Shown: positions 44,251 to 53,182 of the stretch, in pieces
Numbering within the stretch: position 1 is the first letter of the stretch
Layout of the letters: each line of letters starts with the position of its first letter
Assembly: GCF_004349105.1 (NCBI RefSeq)
Contig: NZ_SMLB01000006.1
Coordinates: 62,001-126,000, forward strand
Length of the DNA stretch: 64,000 bases
Source of the DNA: Jiangella aurantiaca
GTDB taxonomy: Bacteria; Actinomycetota; Actinomycetes; Jiangellales; Jiangellaceae
Direction of reading: 5' to 3'
Notes under the pieces: model-generated
Seen by the model: only the letters and a program-made list of their open reading frames with translations
Database searches by the model: none
What the model was told of the DNA's origin: nothing
Program-made: the position numbers and the translations under genes

Positions 44251-45276
44251 TCAGGGTGGGTCGGCGGGTAGGCCGAGAAGGGGCAGCAGTTCGGGGTCGA
44301 TGAACGAGCTGAGGTGCGTGACCAGCCCGTCCCGGATGCTCAGCACATTCACCGCGCTCAGCCGGAACATGCCGTCCGAAGGATCGCGCCGGTAGCAGGC
44401 GAACCCGGGCTGGCCGTTGAACCAGGCCGGCCGCAGCTTCCACGGCGTCTCGAACACCCGCTCGGCGAGGAACCGGCCGACATCGGCGCGGCCGTCGAAC
44501 CAGGCGGGCAGCGGCGGCATGGTGAACCGGGCGTCCTCGGCCAGCAGTGCGAGCAGCGCCGGCACGTCGGCCCGCTCCCAGGCGGCGACGAACGCGTCGA
44601 CAAGCTCCCGCCGGCCCTCCGCTCCGAGCGCGGACAGCTCGTCACGCTGGCTGACGGCGGGCAGGCGGTCGCCGACGGAGGCACGGGCGCGCTGCAGCGC
44701 GCTGTTCACCGACGCGGGCGTGGTGTCGAGCAGGTCGGCCACCTCCGCCGCGGAGTACCGCAGCACGTCGCGCAGGATCAGGACGGCCCGCTGCGTCGCC
44801 GGCAGGTGCTGCAGCGCCGCGACGAACGCCAGCTCGACGCCCTCGCGCTCGACGTACGCCTCGGCGGGATCCCACCCGCCGGCCGGAACGTCGCCGGCGG
44901 TCGGGAAGGGCTCCAGCCAGACCGGTCCGAGCACCGGCTCGCCCAGGTCTGAGGTGTCGCGGCGGGCCGGGCCGTGGTCAGGGGAGACCAGCCGTCGTGG
45001 CCGTTTCGAGTGCAGCCGCAGACTCGCGTGCGTCGCGATGCGGTACAGCCAGGTGCGCAGCGAGCTGCGGCCGGCGAACCCGCCCAGCCCGCGCCACGCG
45101 CTGAGCAGCGACTCCTGCACGGCGTCCTCGGCGTCCTGCACGGAGCCGAGCATCCGGTAGCAGTGCGCCGTCAGCTCCCGCCGGTACGGCCCGACCAGCT
45201 GGTCGAACGCCGTCGAGTCGCCGTCGCGGGCGGCCGCCAGCAGTCCGGCCTCGTCCAGCCGGTCCGGCACCTCCAT
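44251..45276 (-). CDS. ECF sigma factor with C-terminal SnoaL-like domain
   Basis: 341 aa from ATG 45276. Sigma region 2 is YRRELTAHCYRMLGSVQDAEDAVQESLLSAWRGL, and region 4 is LPATQRAVLILRDVLRYSAAEVADLLDTTPASVNSALQRAR. The last ~120 residues are SnoaL-like with TMPPLPAWFDGRADV. In such sigma factors the extra domain regulates activity in place of an anti-sigma factor. It is related in layout to 61865-62839. Confidence 0.88.
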   Translation of the reverse strand: MEVPDRLDEAGLLAAARDGDSTAFDQLVGPYRRELTAHCYRMLGSVQDAEDAVQESLLSAWRGLGGFAGRSSLRTWLYRIATHASLRLHSKRPRRLVSPDHGPARRDTSDLGEPVLGPVWLEPFPTAGDVPAGGWDPAEAYVEREGVELAFVAALQHLPATQRAVLILRDVLRYSAAEVADLLDTTPASVNSALQRARASVGDRLPAVSQRDELSALGAEGRRELVDAFVAAWERADVPALLALLAEDARFTMPPLPAWFDGRADVGRFLAERVFETPWKLRPAWFNGQPGFACYRRDPSDGMFRLSAVNVLSIRDGLVTHLSSFIDPELLPLLGLPADPP

Positions 45277-45582
45277 GCTCCGGAGGGTAGCGGGACGGCA
45301 GGCGGCGTCGCAGTGCTGGCCGGGCCGGACGGCGGAGGCGTGACCGTGGTGACCGGCGCCGCACAGGCGGTCACTCGTGTGCTGCCAACGATCGCTGAGC
45401 CCGCAGCCGCCCAGCGTCGGGAGCATCGTCACGGTCACGGGACCTCGCATGGGTCGGCAACCCTCCGCCGATCCGGCCCGTGCCCCTATGACGCGCGCCG
45501 GTGCCGTCCGGTTCACACGATCGCTTGACATTTTGTGGCGCAGCCCATACTTTCCTGTATAGTTAATTAACTGGAGGGGAAA
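45277..45582. promoter_or_regulatory. intergenic promoter region of arsR-SRPBCC operon
   Basis: A clear -35 (TTGACA, 45525-45530) is followed at 17 bp by TACTTT (45548-45553). A 12-bp palindrome, AGTTAATTAACT (45561-45572), follows at the expected transcription start, and GGAGGGG lies just before the ATG. The AT-rich palindrome is the likely ArsR operator. Upstream of 45520 I see nothing specific. Confidence 0.7.
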
Positions 45583-45924
45583 ATGACGGTCGACGCCGAT
45601 CCGCTCACCGCCACGTTCGCCGCGCTCGCCGATCCGACCCGCCGCGCCATCCTGGCCCGGCTGACCAGGGGCGAGGCCACCGTCGGCCAGCTGGCGGAGC
45701 CGTTCGACGTGTCGCTGCCGGCCATCTCCAAGCACGTGAAGGTGCTGCAGAAGGCCGGTTTGATCGAGCAGACGCGACGGGCGCAGTGGCGGTCCTGCCG
45801 GTTGCGGCCGGAGCCGCTGCGCGACCTCGCCACGTGGATGGAGCAGTACCGCGACTTCTTGGGCGACAGCCTCGACCGGCTGGACCAGTACCTGACGGAC
45901 CTGCAGAAGGGAGATCGGTCATGA
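45583..45924 (+). CDS. ArsR-family transcriptional regulator
   Basis: 113 aa, starting at ATG 45583. Winged HTH: FAALADPTRRAILARLTRGEATVGQLAEPFDVSLPAISKHVKVLQKAGLIEQTR. No metal-binding Cys is present, so it is of the non-metal type that pairs with SRPBCC proteins. It overlaps the next gene (ATGA) and probably represses its own operon through 45561-45572. Confidence 0.92.
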   Translation: MTVDADPLTATFAALADPTRRAILARLTRGEATVGQLAEPFDVSLPAISKHVKVLQKAGLIEQTRRAQWRSCRLRPEPLRDLATWMEQYRDFLGDSLDRLDQYLTDLQKGDRS

Positions 45925-46448
45925 CCCGACGCGAGCTGGGCGACGCCGCCACCACCGTCGTCGCCGAGGGATCGGAACTGCTCATCGAGCGCGTGTTCGC
46001 CGCGCCGCGCGAGCTGGTCTGGGCCGCCATGACGACGGCGGAGCATCTGGCGCAGTGGATCGGCCCGCACGGCACCACCACCGAGGTCGTCGAGCTGGAC
46101 GTCCGGCCCGGCGGCCGGTGGAAGTGGATCAACCGGTACGACGGCGGCGAGATCGCGTTCCTGGGGGAGTTCCTCGAGGTCGACCCGCCGAAACGGCTGG
46201 TGCGGACGACGGCGCCGGACATGGAGCCGGCCGGCGGGCCGCCCGCCGTCGAGACCATCACGTTCGAGGAGGTCGACGGCGGCACCCGGGTGTACTGGCT
46301 GACGAGGTTCCCGTCGCCGGAGGTGCTCGACTACGCCGTCGACTCCGGCATGATCAAGGGCATCCTCGAGCAGTTCGACCGGCTGGCGGGGCTGCTGGCT
46401 CCGGGCAGTTGGTCGCCGGCCGCGAGGTCTGACGTCAGTCCCCGATGA
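45921..46448 (+). CDS. SRPBCC (AHSA1-like) domain protein
   Basis: 175 aa, starting at ATG 45921. START/Bet v 1 fold: ERVFAAPRELVWAAMTTAEHLAQWIGPHG, LDVRPGGRWKW, FLGEFLEVDPPKRLVRT. It probably binds a hydrophobic ligand. Standard partner of the preceding ArsR type. Its 3' end overlaps the convergent MFS gene by 14 bp. Confidence 0.9.
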   Translation: MTRRELGDAATTVVAEGSELLIERVFAAPRELVWAAMTTAEHLAQWIGPHGTTTEVVELDVRPGGRWKWINRYDGGEIAFLGEFLEVDPPKRLVRTTAPDMEPAGGPPAVETITFEEVDGGTRVYWLTRFPSPEVLDYAVDSGMIKGILEQFDRLAGLLAPGSWSPAARSDVSPR

Positions 46449-47673
46449 ATTGACGGCGCCGCAGCGCGCGGGGGAGCGTGGCGGCGACGGCGACGGTGGC
46501 CAGCGTGCCGCCCGCTCCGGCGACGACCAACGTCACCGGCGCCGACGTCGCGTCCAGCAGCAGGCCGCCGGCCACGTACGACAGGCCGGCGGACAGGCCG
46601 ATCGCGCCGTAGAGGTTGCCGAACACCCGGCCGAGCATCGCGTCCGGCACCAGCCGGGGCAGCAGCGTGTTGGTCGCGACGTCCATCGCGGCGATGCCGA
46701 GGCCGCGCACCGTCTGCAGCACGAACGCCGCCGCGACCGCCCACGCCAGCCCCGTCAGCAGGTTCCCGACGCTGCTGACGGCGAAGCCGGCGACCAGCAG
46801 CCACAGCATCGATGCCTGCGCCGACCATCGGGCGAGCAGTGCGTAGCCGGCGAACAGCCCGATGCCGACGGCGGCCAGCAGCGCCGCGCTCGCGGAGTCG
46901 CCGGCGGCGAAGGTGTCCTTGGACAGCACGACCAGCGCGACGTCGTCGATGCCGTTGAACGCCACGACCGCGCAGAAGCCGAGCCCGATGATCCGCAGCG
47001 CCGGCTCCCGCCACAGGTGGGCCACACCGTCGCGGGCGCCGCGCAGCAGGCCGCCGGCGGGCACCTCGGAACCGGCTGACGGCGACGGTGGCAGTGCCGG
47101 CAACCGGACCAGCAGCAGCGCCGACAGCAGGAACGTCGCCGCGTCGACCAGCAGCACACCACGCACGCCGACGAGCGGGAACAGCGCCGCCGCGACCAGC
47201 GGGCCGGCCGCCTCGCCGCCGTTCGTCGCCAGCCCGAGTGCGGAGTTCGCGGCCGCCTGATCGCGCGGCGACACGAGCGTCGCGACCGCGGCCCGCGACG
47301 CCGGCAGGAAGACGTGCCCCGCCACCGCCCGCACGCCGACCAGCGCCAGCAACAGCGGCAACGGCGGCAGCGACAGTGCGATCGCGGCCAGCAGCCCGGC
47401 CTGCACCAGCTCGCAGCCGATCATCACCCGGCGCCGGTCCCACCGGTCGCTCACCGCGCCGGCCAGCGGGCTGAGCAGTGCCGGCGCGAGGTCGCCGACG
47501 AGCAGGAGCAGCGCGACGGCGAGCGCCTGGCCCGCGGTATCCGCGACGTGCAGCATCAGCGCGACCAGGCTGAGCGAGTCGCCGAGGAAGGAGATCGTGC
47601 GCGCGGCGAACAGCGACCGGAACGCCGGGTCGCGCCGCAGCGGGCTCCCGGCGTCCATTCGCGTCACGACCAT
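46435..47673 (-). CDS. MFS transporter (MFS_3/enterobactin-exporter-like)
   Basis: 412 aa; ATG 47673 (an alternative Met lies five codons later). It has twelve hydrophobic helices, with FAARTISFLGDSLSLVALMLHVAD at the N-terminus and DRWDRRRVMIGCE in loop 2-3. Probably a drug or small-molecule exporter. Confidence 0.85.
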   Translation of the reverse strand: MVVTRMDAGSPLRRDPAFRSLFAARTISFLGDSLSLVALMLHVADTAGQALAVALLLLVGDLAPALLSPLAGAVSDRWDRRRVMIGCELVQAGLLAAIALSLPPLPLLLALVGVRAVAGHVFLPASRAAVATLVSPRDQAAANSALGLATNGGEAAGPLVAAALFPLVGVRGVLLVDAATFLLSALLLVRLPALPPSPSAGSEVPAGGLLRGARDGVAHLWREPALRIIGLGFCAVVAFNGIDDVALVVLSKDTFAAGDSASAALLAAVGIGLFAGYALLARWSAQASMLWLLVAGFAVSSVGNLLTGLAWAVAAAFVLQTVRGLGIAAMDVATNTLLPRLVPDAMLGRVFGNLYGAIGLSAGLSYVAGGLLLDATSAPVTLVVAGAGGTLATVAVAATLPRALRRRQFIGD

Positions 47674-47709
47674 GAGGATGGTCCATCGCGCGACGCCCGC
47701 TCAAGGCGG

Positions 47710-49110
47710 TTACCGGCGGCGGGCGAAACCGACCAGGGTGGCGACCAGACCGAGCACGGCAAGGACGGCGACGAGCGCGAACGCGGTGTGGAAGCCGTCG
47801 AGACCGGATCCGGCGACGAGCACGGCCGACACCGTCGCGACGCCCGCCGCGCCGCCGATCTCGCGCATGGTCTCGACCAGACCGGACGCCAGCCCGGACG
47901 CCGCCCGCGACACGCCGGACAGCGCGCCGATCTGCACCGCCGGCCCGCAGAGCCCGAAGCCGACACCGGCCAGCAGGAACGCCGGCAGCACGTCGGTCGC
48001 ATAGGTGGCGTCCGCGGGCACCCGCGCCAACCAGAGCGCGCCGACGGTGAGCAGCGACAGGCCGATGACCAGCGGCGCCCGCACGCCGGCCCGCGCGACC
48101 AGCCGCTCACCGGCCATGGCCGCGACGACGATGGTGACCGTCGTGGCCAGCCAGGCCAGCCCGGTCGTCGCCGGCGAATAGCCCAGGACCTGCTGCATCA
48201 ACAGCGATCCGATGAAGATGAACGCCAGCAGCGCGCCGAACGCCAGGAACCCGGTGATGTTCGCGGCGACGAGCGGCCGGTTCCGCAGCGTCGACGGCGG
48301 CACGAGCGGGTCGGCGCTCCGGCGCTCGATCTGGACGAACGCCGCCAGCAGCGCGGCGGCGGCCGCGAACAGCGCCAGCGTCGACCCGGCCAGCCAGCCG
48401 TGGCCGGCGGCGTGGTGCAGCGCGTAGACGAACAGCAGCAGGGCGCCGGTCACCGTGGCCGCGCCGGCGACGTCGAGCCGGCCGGTACGCTCGCCGGCCC
48501 GGTCGGTGGTGAGGAACACCGTGGCCAGCGCGATGAGTACCACCCCGACCGGGACGTTGAGCAGGAACGCCCAGCGCCAGCCCGGGCCGGCGGTCAGCAG
48601 GCCGCTCAGCACCACGCCGAGCGCCCCGGCCGCGCCGTCCACGGCACCGACCAGCGCGAGCGCGCGGTGCCGGTCGCGTCCCTCGGGGAACGTGACGGCC
48701 AACAGCGAGAGGGCGGCCGGCACAGTGAGCGCGGCGCCGAGCCCTTGCGCGCCGCGAGCCGCGATCAGCAGGCCGGCGCCGTGGGCGGCGCCGGCAGCCA
48801 GCGACGCCCCGGCGAACACGGCGAGTCCGGCGACGAGGACCCGCCGGCGGCCCAGCCGGTCCGCCAGCCGGCCGCCGAGCAGCAGGAAGCCGCCGAGCAG
48901 CAGGCCGTATGCGACGACGACCCACTGCAGGGTGCCGTAGCCGGCGCCGAGGTCGCGCTGGATGGACGGCAGCGCCACGTTCACGATGGCGGTGTCCAGA
49001 CCCACCATCGCCGTGGCGGCGCAGGTCAGCGCGAGTACGAGCGCCGGCCTGCTCCGCCGGGTGGTCGCGGTGTCGGTGGAGGTCCTGGGCAGGGTCTCGG
49101 TGTGCGACAT
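47710..49110 (-). CDS. MFS transporter, DHA2 (14-helix) drug exporter family
   Basis: 466 aa, with ATG 49110 preceded by GAAGGAACG. Fourteen-helix architecture with motif A GGRLADRLGRRRVLVAG and motif C-like GAVDGAAGALGVVLSGLLTAGPGWRWAFLLNVPVG. Predicted proton-driven export of toxic compounds. It lies 36 bp upstream of the other MFS gene and may be co-transcribed with it. Confidence 0.88.
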   Translation of the reverse strand: MSHTETLPRTSTDTATTRRSRPALVLALTCAATAMVGLDTAIVNVALPSIQRDLGAGYGTLQWVVVAYGLLLGGFLLLGGRLADRLGRRRVLVAGLAVFAGASLAAGAAHGAGLLIAARGAQGLGAALTVPAALSLLAVTFPEGRDRHRALALVGAVDGAAGALGVVLSGLLTAGPGWRWAFLLNVPVGVVLIALATVFLTTDRAGERTGRLDVAGAATVTGALLLFVYALHHAAGHGWLAGSTLALFAAAAALLAAFVQIERRSADPLVPPSTLRNRPLVAANITGFLAFGALLAFIFIGSLLMQQVLGYSPATTGLAWLATTVTIVVAAMAGERLVARAGVRAPLVIGLSLLTVGALWLARVPADATYATDVLPAFLLAGVGFGLCGPAVQIGALSGVSRAASGLASGLVETMREIGGAAGVATVSAVLVAGSGLDGFHTAFALVAVLAVLGLVATLVGFARRR

Positions 49111-49213
49111 CGTCGTTCCTTCGTTCAGGGGGTCCGTCGCCCCACCGACGAAGAAGCCGGCCGCGGATCGACATTCGCGGAGAAGAAATTCGAAGAACTT
49201 GCGTTCCCGCAGG

Positions 49214-50434
49214 TCAGAGCTCGTCCAACCGACCGGCCAGATAGCGGCGGTCGGCCTCGGACGGCGCCAGCCGCAGCGCGTCCTCGTACGCCTCGCGGGC
49301 CTCGGCAGTGCGGCCGTCCCGCCGGAGCAGGTCGGCGCGGGTCGCGGGCAGCAGGTGGTACCCGTCCAGCCGCCCGGAGCCCGCGAGCTCGTCCACCAGC
49401 GCGAGGCCGGCCGCGATGCCGTCGGCCATCGCGACCGCCACGGCCCGGTTGAGCTCCACCACCGGCGACGGCGCCAGTCGGCCGAGCTCCGCGTAGAGTG
49501 CCGCGATCTGCGGCCAGTCGGTGCCGGCCGGGTCAGTGGCGGTGGCGTGGCAGGCGGCGATCGCGGCCTGCACCTGGTATGGCCCGCGGCGGCGCATCGC
49601 CAGCGCCTGGTCGAGGACGGCGACGCCCTCGTCGATCAGCCCGCCGTCCCACCGGGACCGGTCCTGCCGCTCCAGCGGGACGAGGACGCCGTCGTCGATC
49701 CGCGTCGCCCGGCGAGCCTCGTGCAGCAGCATGAGCGCGAGCAGGCCGCGCGGCTCCGGCTCGTCCGGCAGCAGCCGGGCCAGGACCCGGGCGAGGTGGA
49801 TCGCCTCCGCGGCCAGCGCGCGGCGCCCGTCCTGCTCGTCGTACCCCTCGTTGAAGATCAGGTACAGCACCGCCAGGACCGCGGCGAGCCGTTCGGGCAG
49901 CAGCTCGGCCGGCGGAACGCGGTATGGGATGCCGGCGTCGGCGATCTTGCGCTTCGCCCGGACGATGCGCTGCGCCATCGCCGGCTCGGCGGTGAGGAAC
50001 GCCCGGGCGATCTCGGCGGTGCTCAGCCCGGCGAGTGTCCGCAGCGTCAGGGCGACCCTGGCCTCGAACGGCAGGGCCGGGTGGCAGCAGGTGAAGATCA
50101 GCCGGAGCCGCTCGTCCGGGATCTCCTCTGCCGTCGGCTCGTCCGGCTCCCGCGCCAGCACGGCCAGCTGGCGCAGCTTCGCCCGTCCGGCGGTGTCGCG
50201 GCGCAGCCGGTCGGTCGCGCGGTGCCGCGCGGTCGTGGTGAGCCAGGCACCCGGCCGGCTCGGGATGCCGTCGCGCGGCCACGCCGTCAGCGCGGTCGCG
50301 AACGCCTCCTGCGCGCAGTCCTCCGCCAGGTCCCAGTCGCGGGTCAGGCCGATCAGGGTGGCGACGACCTGTCCCCACTCCTCCCGATATGCCGCGTCGA
50401 CCGCGGCGCGCACGGCGTCGAGGTCCGCGGTCAT
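49214..50434 (-). CDS. ECF sigma factor with TPR-like C-terminal extension (ECF42 type)
   Basis: 406 aa, with ATG 50434 overlapping the YCII gene stop (ATGA). The sigma domains occupy the first ~170 residues (LTRDWDLAEDCAQEAFATALTAW; LAGLSTAEIARAFLTAEPAMAQRIVRAKRKI). The long helical C-terminus (LYLIFNEGYD..., LMLLHEARRATR..., VVELNRAVAVAM...) is TPR-like. This layout plus a DGPF neighbour defines ECF42. Confidence 0.9.
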   Translation of the reverse strand: MTADLDAVRAAVDAAYREEWGQVVATLIGLTRDWDLAEDCAQEAFATALTAWPRDGIPSRPGAWLTTTARHRATDRLRRDTAGRAKLRQLAVLAREPDEPTAEEIPDERLRLIFTCCHPALPFEARVALTLRTLAGLSTAEIARAFLTAEPAMAQRIVRAKRKIADAGIPYRVPPAELLPERLAAVLAVLYLIFNEGYDEQDGRRALAAEAIHLARVLARLLPDEPEPRGLLALMLLHEARRATRIDDGVLVPLERQDRSRWDGGLIDEGVAVLDQALAMRRRGPYQVQAAIAACHATATDPAGTDWPQIAALYAELGRLAPSPVVELNRAVAVAMADGIAAGLALVDELAGSGRLDGYHLLPATRADLLRRDGRTAEAREAYEDALRLAPSEADRRYLAGRLDEL

Positions 50435-50766
50435 TCCCAGACCGGGCGGATCTCGACGCTGCCCCATTGGGCGTACGGGTGGCCGGCGGCGATGGCGATC
50501 GCCTCGTCGAGGTCGGCGCAGTCGACGACCACGACGCCGCCGACGAAGTCCTTGGTCTCGGCGAACGGCCCGTCCGACACCAGCGTCTCGCCGTTCCGGA
50601 ACCGCACCGTCGTGGCGCTGGCGGTCGGCCGCAACCGGGCGCCGAACACCTCGGCGCCGCGGCGCGCCAGGTCGGCTTCCCACGCCTGGTGCACCGGGTC
50701 GGCGTCCATCTCCTCGGTGCTCGGCGATCTCGTTTCGTCGTCGCAGATCAGCAGCATGTACTTCAT
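50431..50766 (-). CDS. YCII/DGPF-domain protein
   Basis: 111 aa, starting at ATG 50766. It has MKYMLLICDDE and the signature DGPFAETKDFVGG. A small ferredoxin-like fold whose function is unclear; the usual partner and probable target of the ECF42 sigma factor encoded directly downstream. Confidence 0.9.
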   Translation of the reverse strand: MKYMLLICDDETRSPSTEEMDADPVHQAWEADLARRGAEVFGARLRPTASATTVRFRNGETLVSDGPFAETKDFVGGVVVVDCADLDEAIAIAAGHPYAQWGSVEIRPVWE

Positions 50767-50805
50767 GGTGGAGAGTCTGGCACCGCGCGCCGACAGTACA
50801 GAGGG

Positions 50806-51273
50806 TCAGCGCTCGGTGAGTCGGACGACCGGGTACTGGCGCTCGCTCTTGGCCTGGTACTTCGCGAACCGCGGGTTGGCGGCGACGATGCGCTGCCACG
50901 CCTCGTCCCGGTCGGCGCCGTCGAGCGTATGCGGCGTGACCGGCCGCGGCTGCTCGCCGGGCAGCTCCACCGCCGCGCGGTCCGGGTGCGCCGTCAGGTT
51001 GAGGTACCAGTTCGGGTCCGCGCTCCCGCCGCCCGAGGCGACGACCAGTCGTGCCCCCTCGCCGTCGGCGTACCACGCGATCGGCGTCTGGTACGGCTGC
51101 CCGCTCCGGCGCCCGTCGGTGTGCAGGATGAGGACGTCCATGCCCATCATCCGGCCGTGGCCCTTGCGGCGGATCTTGTCGACCGTCCTGGTGTTCATCC
51201 GCCGCTGGAACCACAGCGACAGGCGGCCGGGGGTGCCCTTCGGGCGGGTCTGCTTGGCGGTCTCGTTGTCCAT
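50806..51273 (-). CDS. deazaflavin (F420)-dependent nitroreductase-family protein
   Basis: 155 aa from ATG 51273 (GTG three codons earlier possible). Split-barrel fold of the Ddn type: VLILHTDGRRSGQPYQTPIAWYADG, VASGGGSADPNWYLNLTAHPD. Predicted F420H2-dependent reductase of unknown substrate. Confidence 0.85.
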   Translation of the reverse strand: MDNETAKQTRPKGTPGRLSLWFQRRMNTRTVDKIRRKGHGRMMGMDVLILHTDGRRSGQPYQTPIAWYADGEGARLVVASGGGSADPNWYLNLTAHPDRAAVELPGEQPRPVTPHTLDGADRDEAWQRIVAANPRFAKYQAKSERQYPVVRLTER

Positions 51274-51376
51274 GGCGATCACGCTAGAAGCGCGAGCACC
51301 TGGGCCGCTTCTCGATTCCTGACCGATCTCGGCGGCATGCTGGGAACGTACGCATCATGCCTTATCCGGTTGCCCG

Positions 51377-51405
51377 ATAGGGAAGTGTGCGGAACTATAG
51401 GGACG
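51377..51405 (+). promoter_or_regulatory. leaderless promoter with two ATAGGGA direct repeats
   Basis: ATAGGGA occurs at 51377-51383 and 51397-51403, 20 bp apart (two helical turns). A TATAGG element (51396-51401) ends 4 bp before the GTG start at 51406, and no Shine-Dalgarno is present. This suggests a leaderless mRNA and possible autoregulation by the HTH protein. Confidence 0.4.
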
Positions 51406-51864
51406 GTGACCACCGGAACGCTCTACTCCGCCGACGAGGTCGCCGCCATGCTCGGCCTGCACGTCCGCACCGTCCGCGGCTACGTGCGCGACGGCCGGCT
51501 GCCCGCGGTGCGCATCGGCAAGCAGTACCGCATCGCCGCCGAGGACGTCGACGCGCTCACCGGCGGCCGCACGGCCGCGGGACACGCCCGCCCGCGGGCC
51601 GTGGCGCCGCGGGTGGAGGTGTCGGCCGTCGTGCAGGTCGACGGCGTCGACCGGCCGGCGATGGACCGCCTGACCACCCTCGTGACGGCCGCGGCCGCCA
51701 GCCGGCCCGGCGACTCCGCCCGCCTGCACGTCCAGACCGTCTACGACCCGCGGCGCCAGAGCCTGAAGATCGTGGCCATCGGCAGCGCCGACGACACCGC
51801 AGCGCTGCTCGGCCTCGTCGGCACGTTCACGGAGTCGGAACTGACGAACGGAGACCCTCGATGA
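51406..51864 (+). CDS. MerR/excisionase-type HTH DNA-binding protein
   Basis: 152 aa, GTG start. The HTH_17 domain is LYSADEVAAMLGLHVRTVRGYVRDGRLPAVRIGKQYRI. The C-terminal half (VEVSAVVQVDGVDRPAMDRLTTLV ... LKIVAIGSADDTAALLGLV) looks like a small alpha/beta sensory domain that I do not recognise. It is coupled to the next gene (ATGA). Confidence 0.82.
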   Translation: MTTGTLYSADEVAAMLGLHVRTVRGYVRDGRLPAVRIGKQYRIAAEDVDALTGGRTAAGHARPRAVAPRVEVSAVVQVDGVDRPAMDRLTTLVTAAAASRPGDSARLHVQTVYDPRRQSLKIVAIGSADDTAALLGLVGTFTESELTNGDPR

Positions 51865-52229
51865 CCACCGACGTGCAGGCGCTGCGGACCAGGCTCCGCA
51901 CGGACCTCGCCGCCGCGATGAAAGCCCGCCGGCCCGAGGTGGTCACGGCGTTGCGGACCGCGCTCGCCGCCGTCGACAACGCCGAGGCCGTCGACCTCCC
52001 CCAGGACCTGGCGGCGGCGAACAGCGAACACGTCGCCGGCGCCAACGCCGGGCTCGGCGCGGCCGAGGCGGAGCGCCGCGAGCTGTCCGTCGGCGACGTG
52101 CGGGCGATCCTGCGATCGCAGGTGGCGGAGCGGCGCACCGAGGCCGACCGCTACGACGCCCACGGGCGGCACGACGCCGCGGACCGGCTCCGCCGCGAGG
52201 CGGACGCGCTGGGCCTGTACCTGGCCTGA
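51861..52229 (+). CDS. GatB/YqeY-like protein
   Basis: 122 aa, starting at ATG 51861. YqeY-like: LRTRLRTDLAAAMKARRPEVVTALRTALAAVDNAEAV and SVGDVRAILRSQVAERRTEADRYDAHGRHDAADRLRREADAL. YqeY resembles the C-terminal tail of amidotransferase GatB and may bind tRNA. This one is shorter than typical (~148 aa). Pairing with an HTH gene is unusual. Confidence 0.75.
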   Translation: MTTDVQALRTRLRTDLAAAMKARRPEVVTALRTALAAVDNAEAVDLPQDLAAANSEHVAGANAGLGAAEAERRELSVGDVRAILRSQVAERRTEADRYDAHGRHDAADRLRREADALGLYLA

Positions 52230-52294
52230 CGATCGGCCGGCCGGCCGCTCGCGAGCCGGAGCGCTGATCGATCGAGACCGCGTAACGTGGGGTC

Positions 52295-53182
52295 ATGGCG
52301 GACAGCGAGAGCGCCGTGACGACGCCCGGCGACCTGGCCGGGCGGCTCGACGCCGCGGGATATCTGGCCGACGAAGGGCTGGCGACGGCCGCGTTCCTGG
52401 CGCTGCGGATGGGCCGGCCGCTGTTCCTCGAGGGCGAGGCCGGAGTGGGCAAGACCTCGCTCGCCCAAGCGCTGGCCGAGGTGCTCGGCGCGCCGCTCAT
52501 CCGGCTGCAGTGCTACGAGGGAGTCGACGCCGCGCAGGCGCTGTACGACTGGGACTTCCCGCGCCAGCTGCTCCACCTGCGCGCCGCCGAGGCGGCCGGC
52601 GTCACCGACGTCGACCGGCTGGAGCACGAGCTGTACGACCGCCGGTTCCTGCTGGCCCGGCCGCTGCTGCGGGCGCTGGAGACGACGCCGTCGGTGCTGC
52701 TGGTCGACGAGGTCGACCGCGCCGACGACGAGTTCGAGGCGTTCCTGCTGGAGGTGCTGTCCGACTTCACCATCTCGATCCCGGAGCTGGGCACCGTCCG
52801 CGCCGAGACGCCGCCGGTCGTCGTCGTGACCAGCAACCGCACCCGCGAGGTGCACGACGCGCTCAAGCGGCGCTGCCTGTACCACTGGCTGGCGCACCCG
52901 ACGTTCGAGCGCGAGGTCGCGGTCATCCGGCGGCGGCTGCCCGGCGTGAGCGAACGGCTGGCCGAAGACGTCGCCCACGCGGTGCAGCGGCTGCGCACCG
53001 CCGACCTGCTGAAACCGCCCGGGCTGGCGGAGTCGATCGACTGGGTGACGGCGCTGACGGCGCTCGGCGCGACGGAACTGTCGCCCGACCTCGCCACCCG
53101 CACGCTCGGCGCCGTCCTCAAGTACCAGGAGGACACCGAGCGGATCATGGGCGAGGTCGCGGAGCTGGTCGGCCGGCCATGA
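52295..53182 (+). CDS. MoxR-family AAA+ ATPase (CoxD-like)
   Basis: 295 aa, starting at ATG 52295. Walker A GEAGVGKT (47-54), IRLQCYEGVDAAQALYDWDFPRQLL (typical of MoxR proteins beside CO-dehydrogenase-type enzymes), Walker B VLLVDEVDRAD. It remodels or inserts the metal cofactor of a molybdenum hydroxylase together with the VWA protein. Overlaps the next gene (ATGA). Confidence 0.9.
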   Translation: MADSESAVTTPGDLAGRLDAAGYLADEGLATAAFLALRMGRPLFLEGEAGVGKTSLAQALAEVLGAPLIRLQCYEGVDAAQALYDWDFPRQLLHLRAAEAAGVTDVDRLEHELYDRRFLLARPLLRALETTPSVLLVDEVDRADDEFEAFLLEVLSDFTISIPELGTVRAETPPVVVVTSNRTREVHDALKRRCLYHWLAHPTFEREVAVIRRRLPGVSERLAEDVAHAVQRLRTADLLKPPGLAESIDWVTALTALGATELSPDLATRTLGAVLKYQEDTERIMGEVAELVGRP

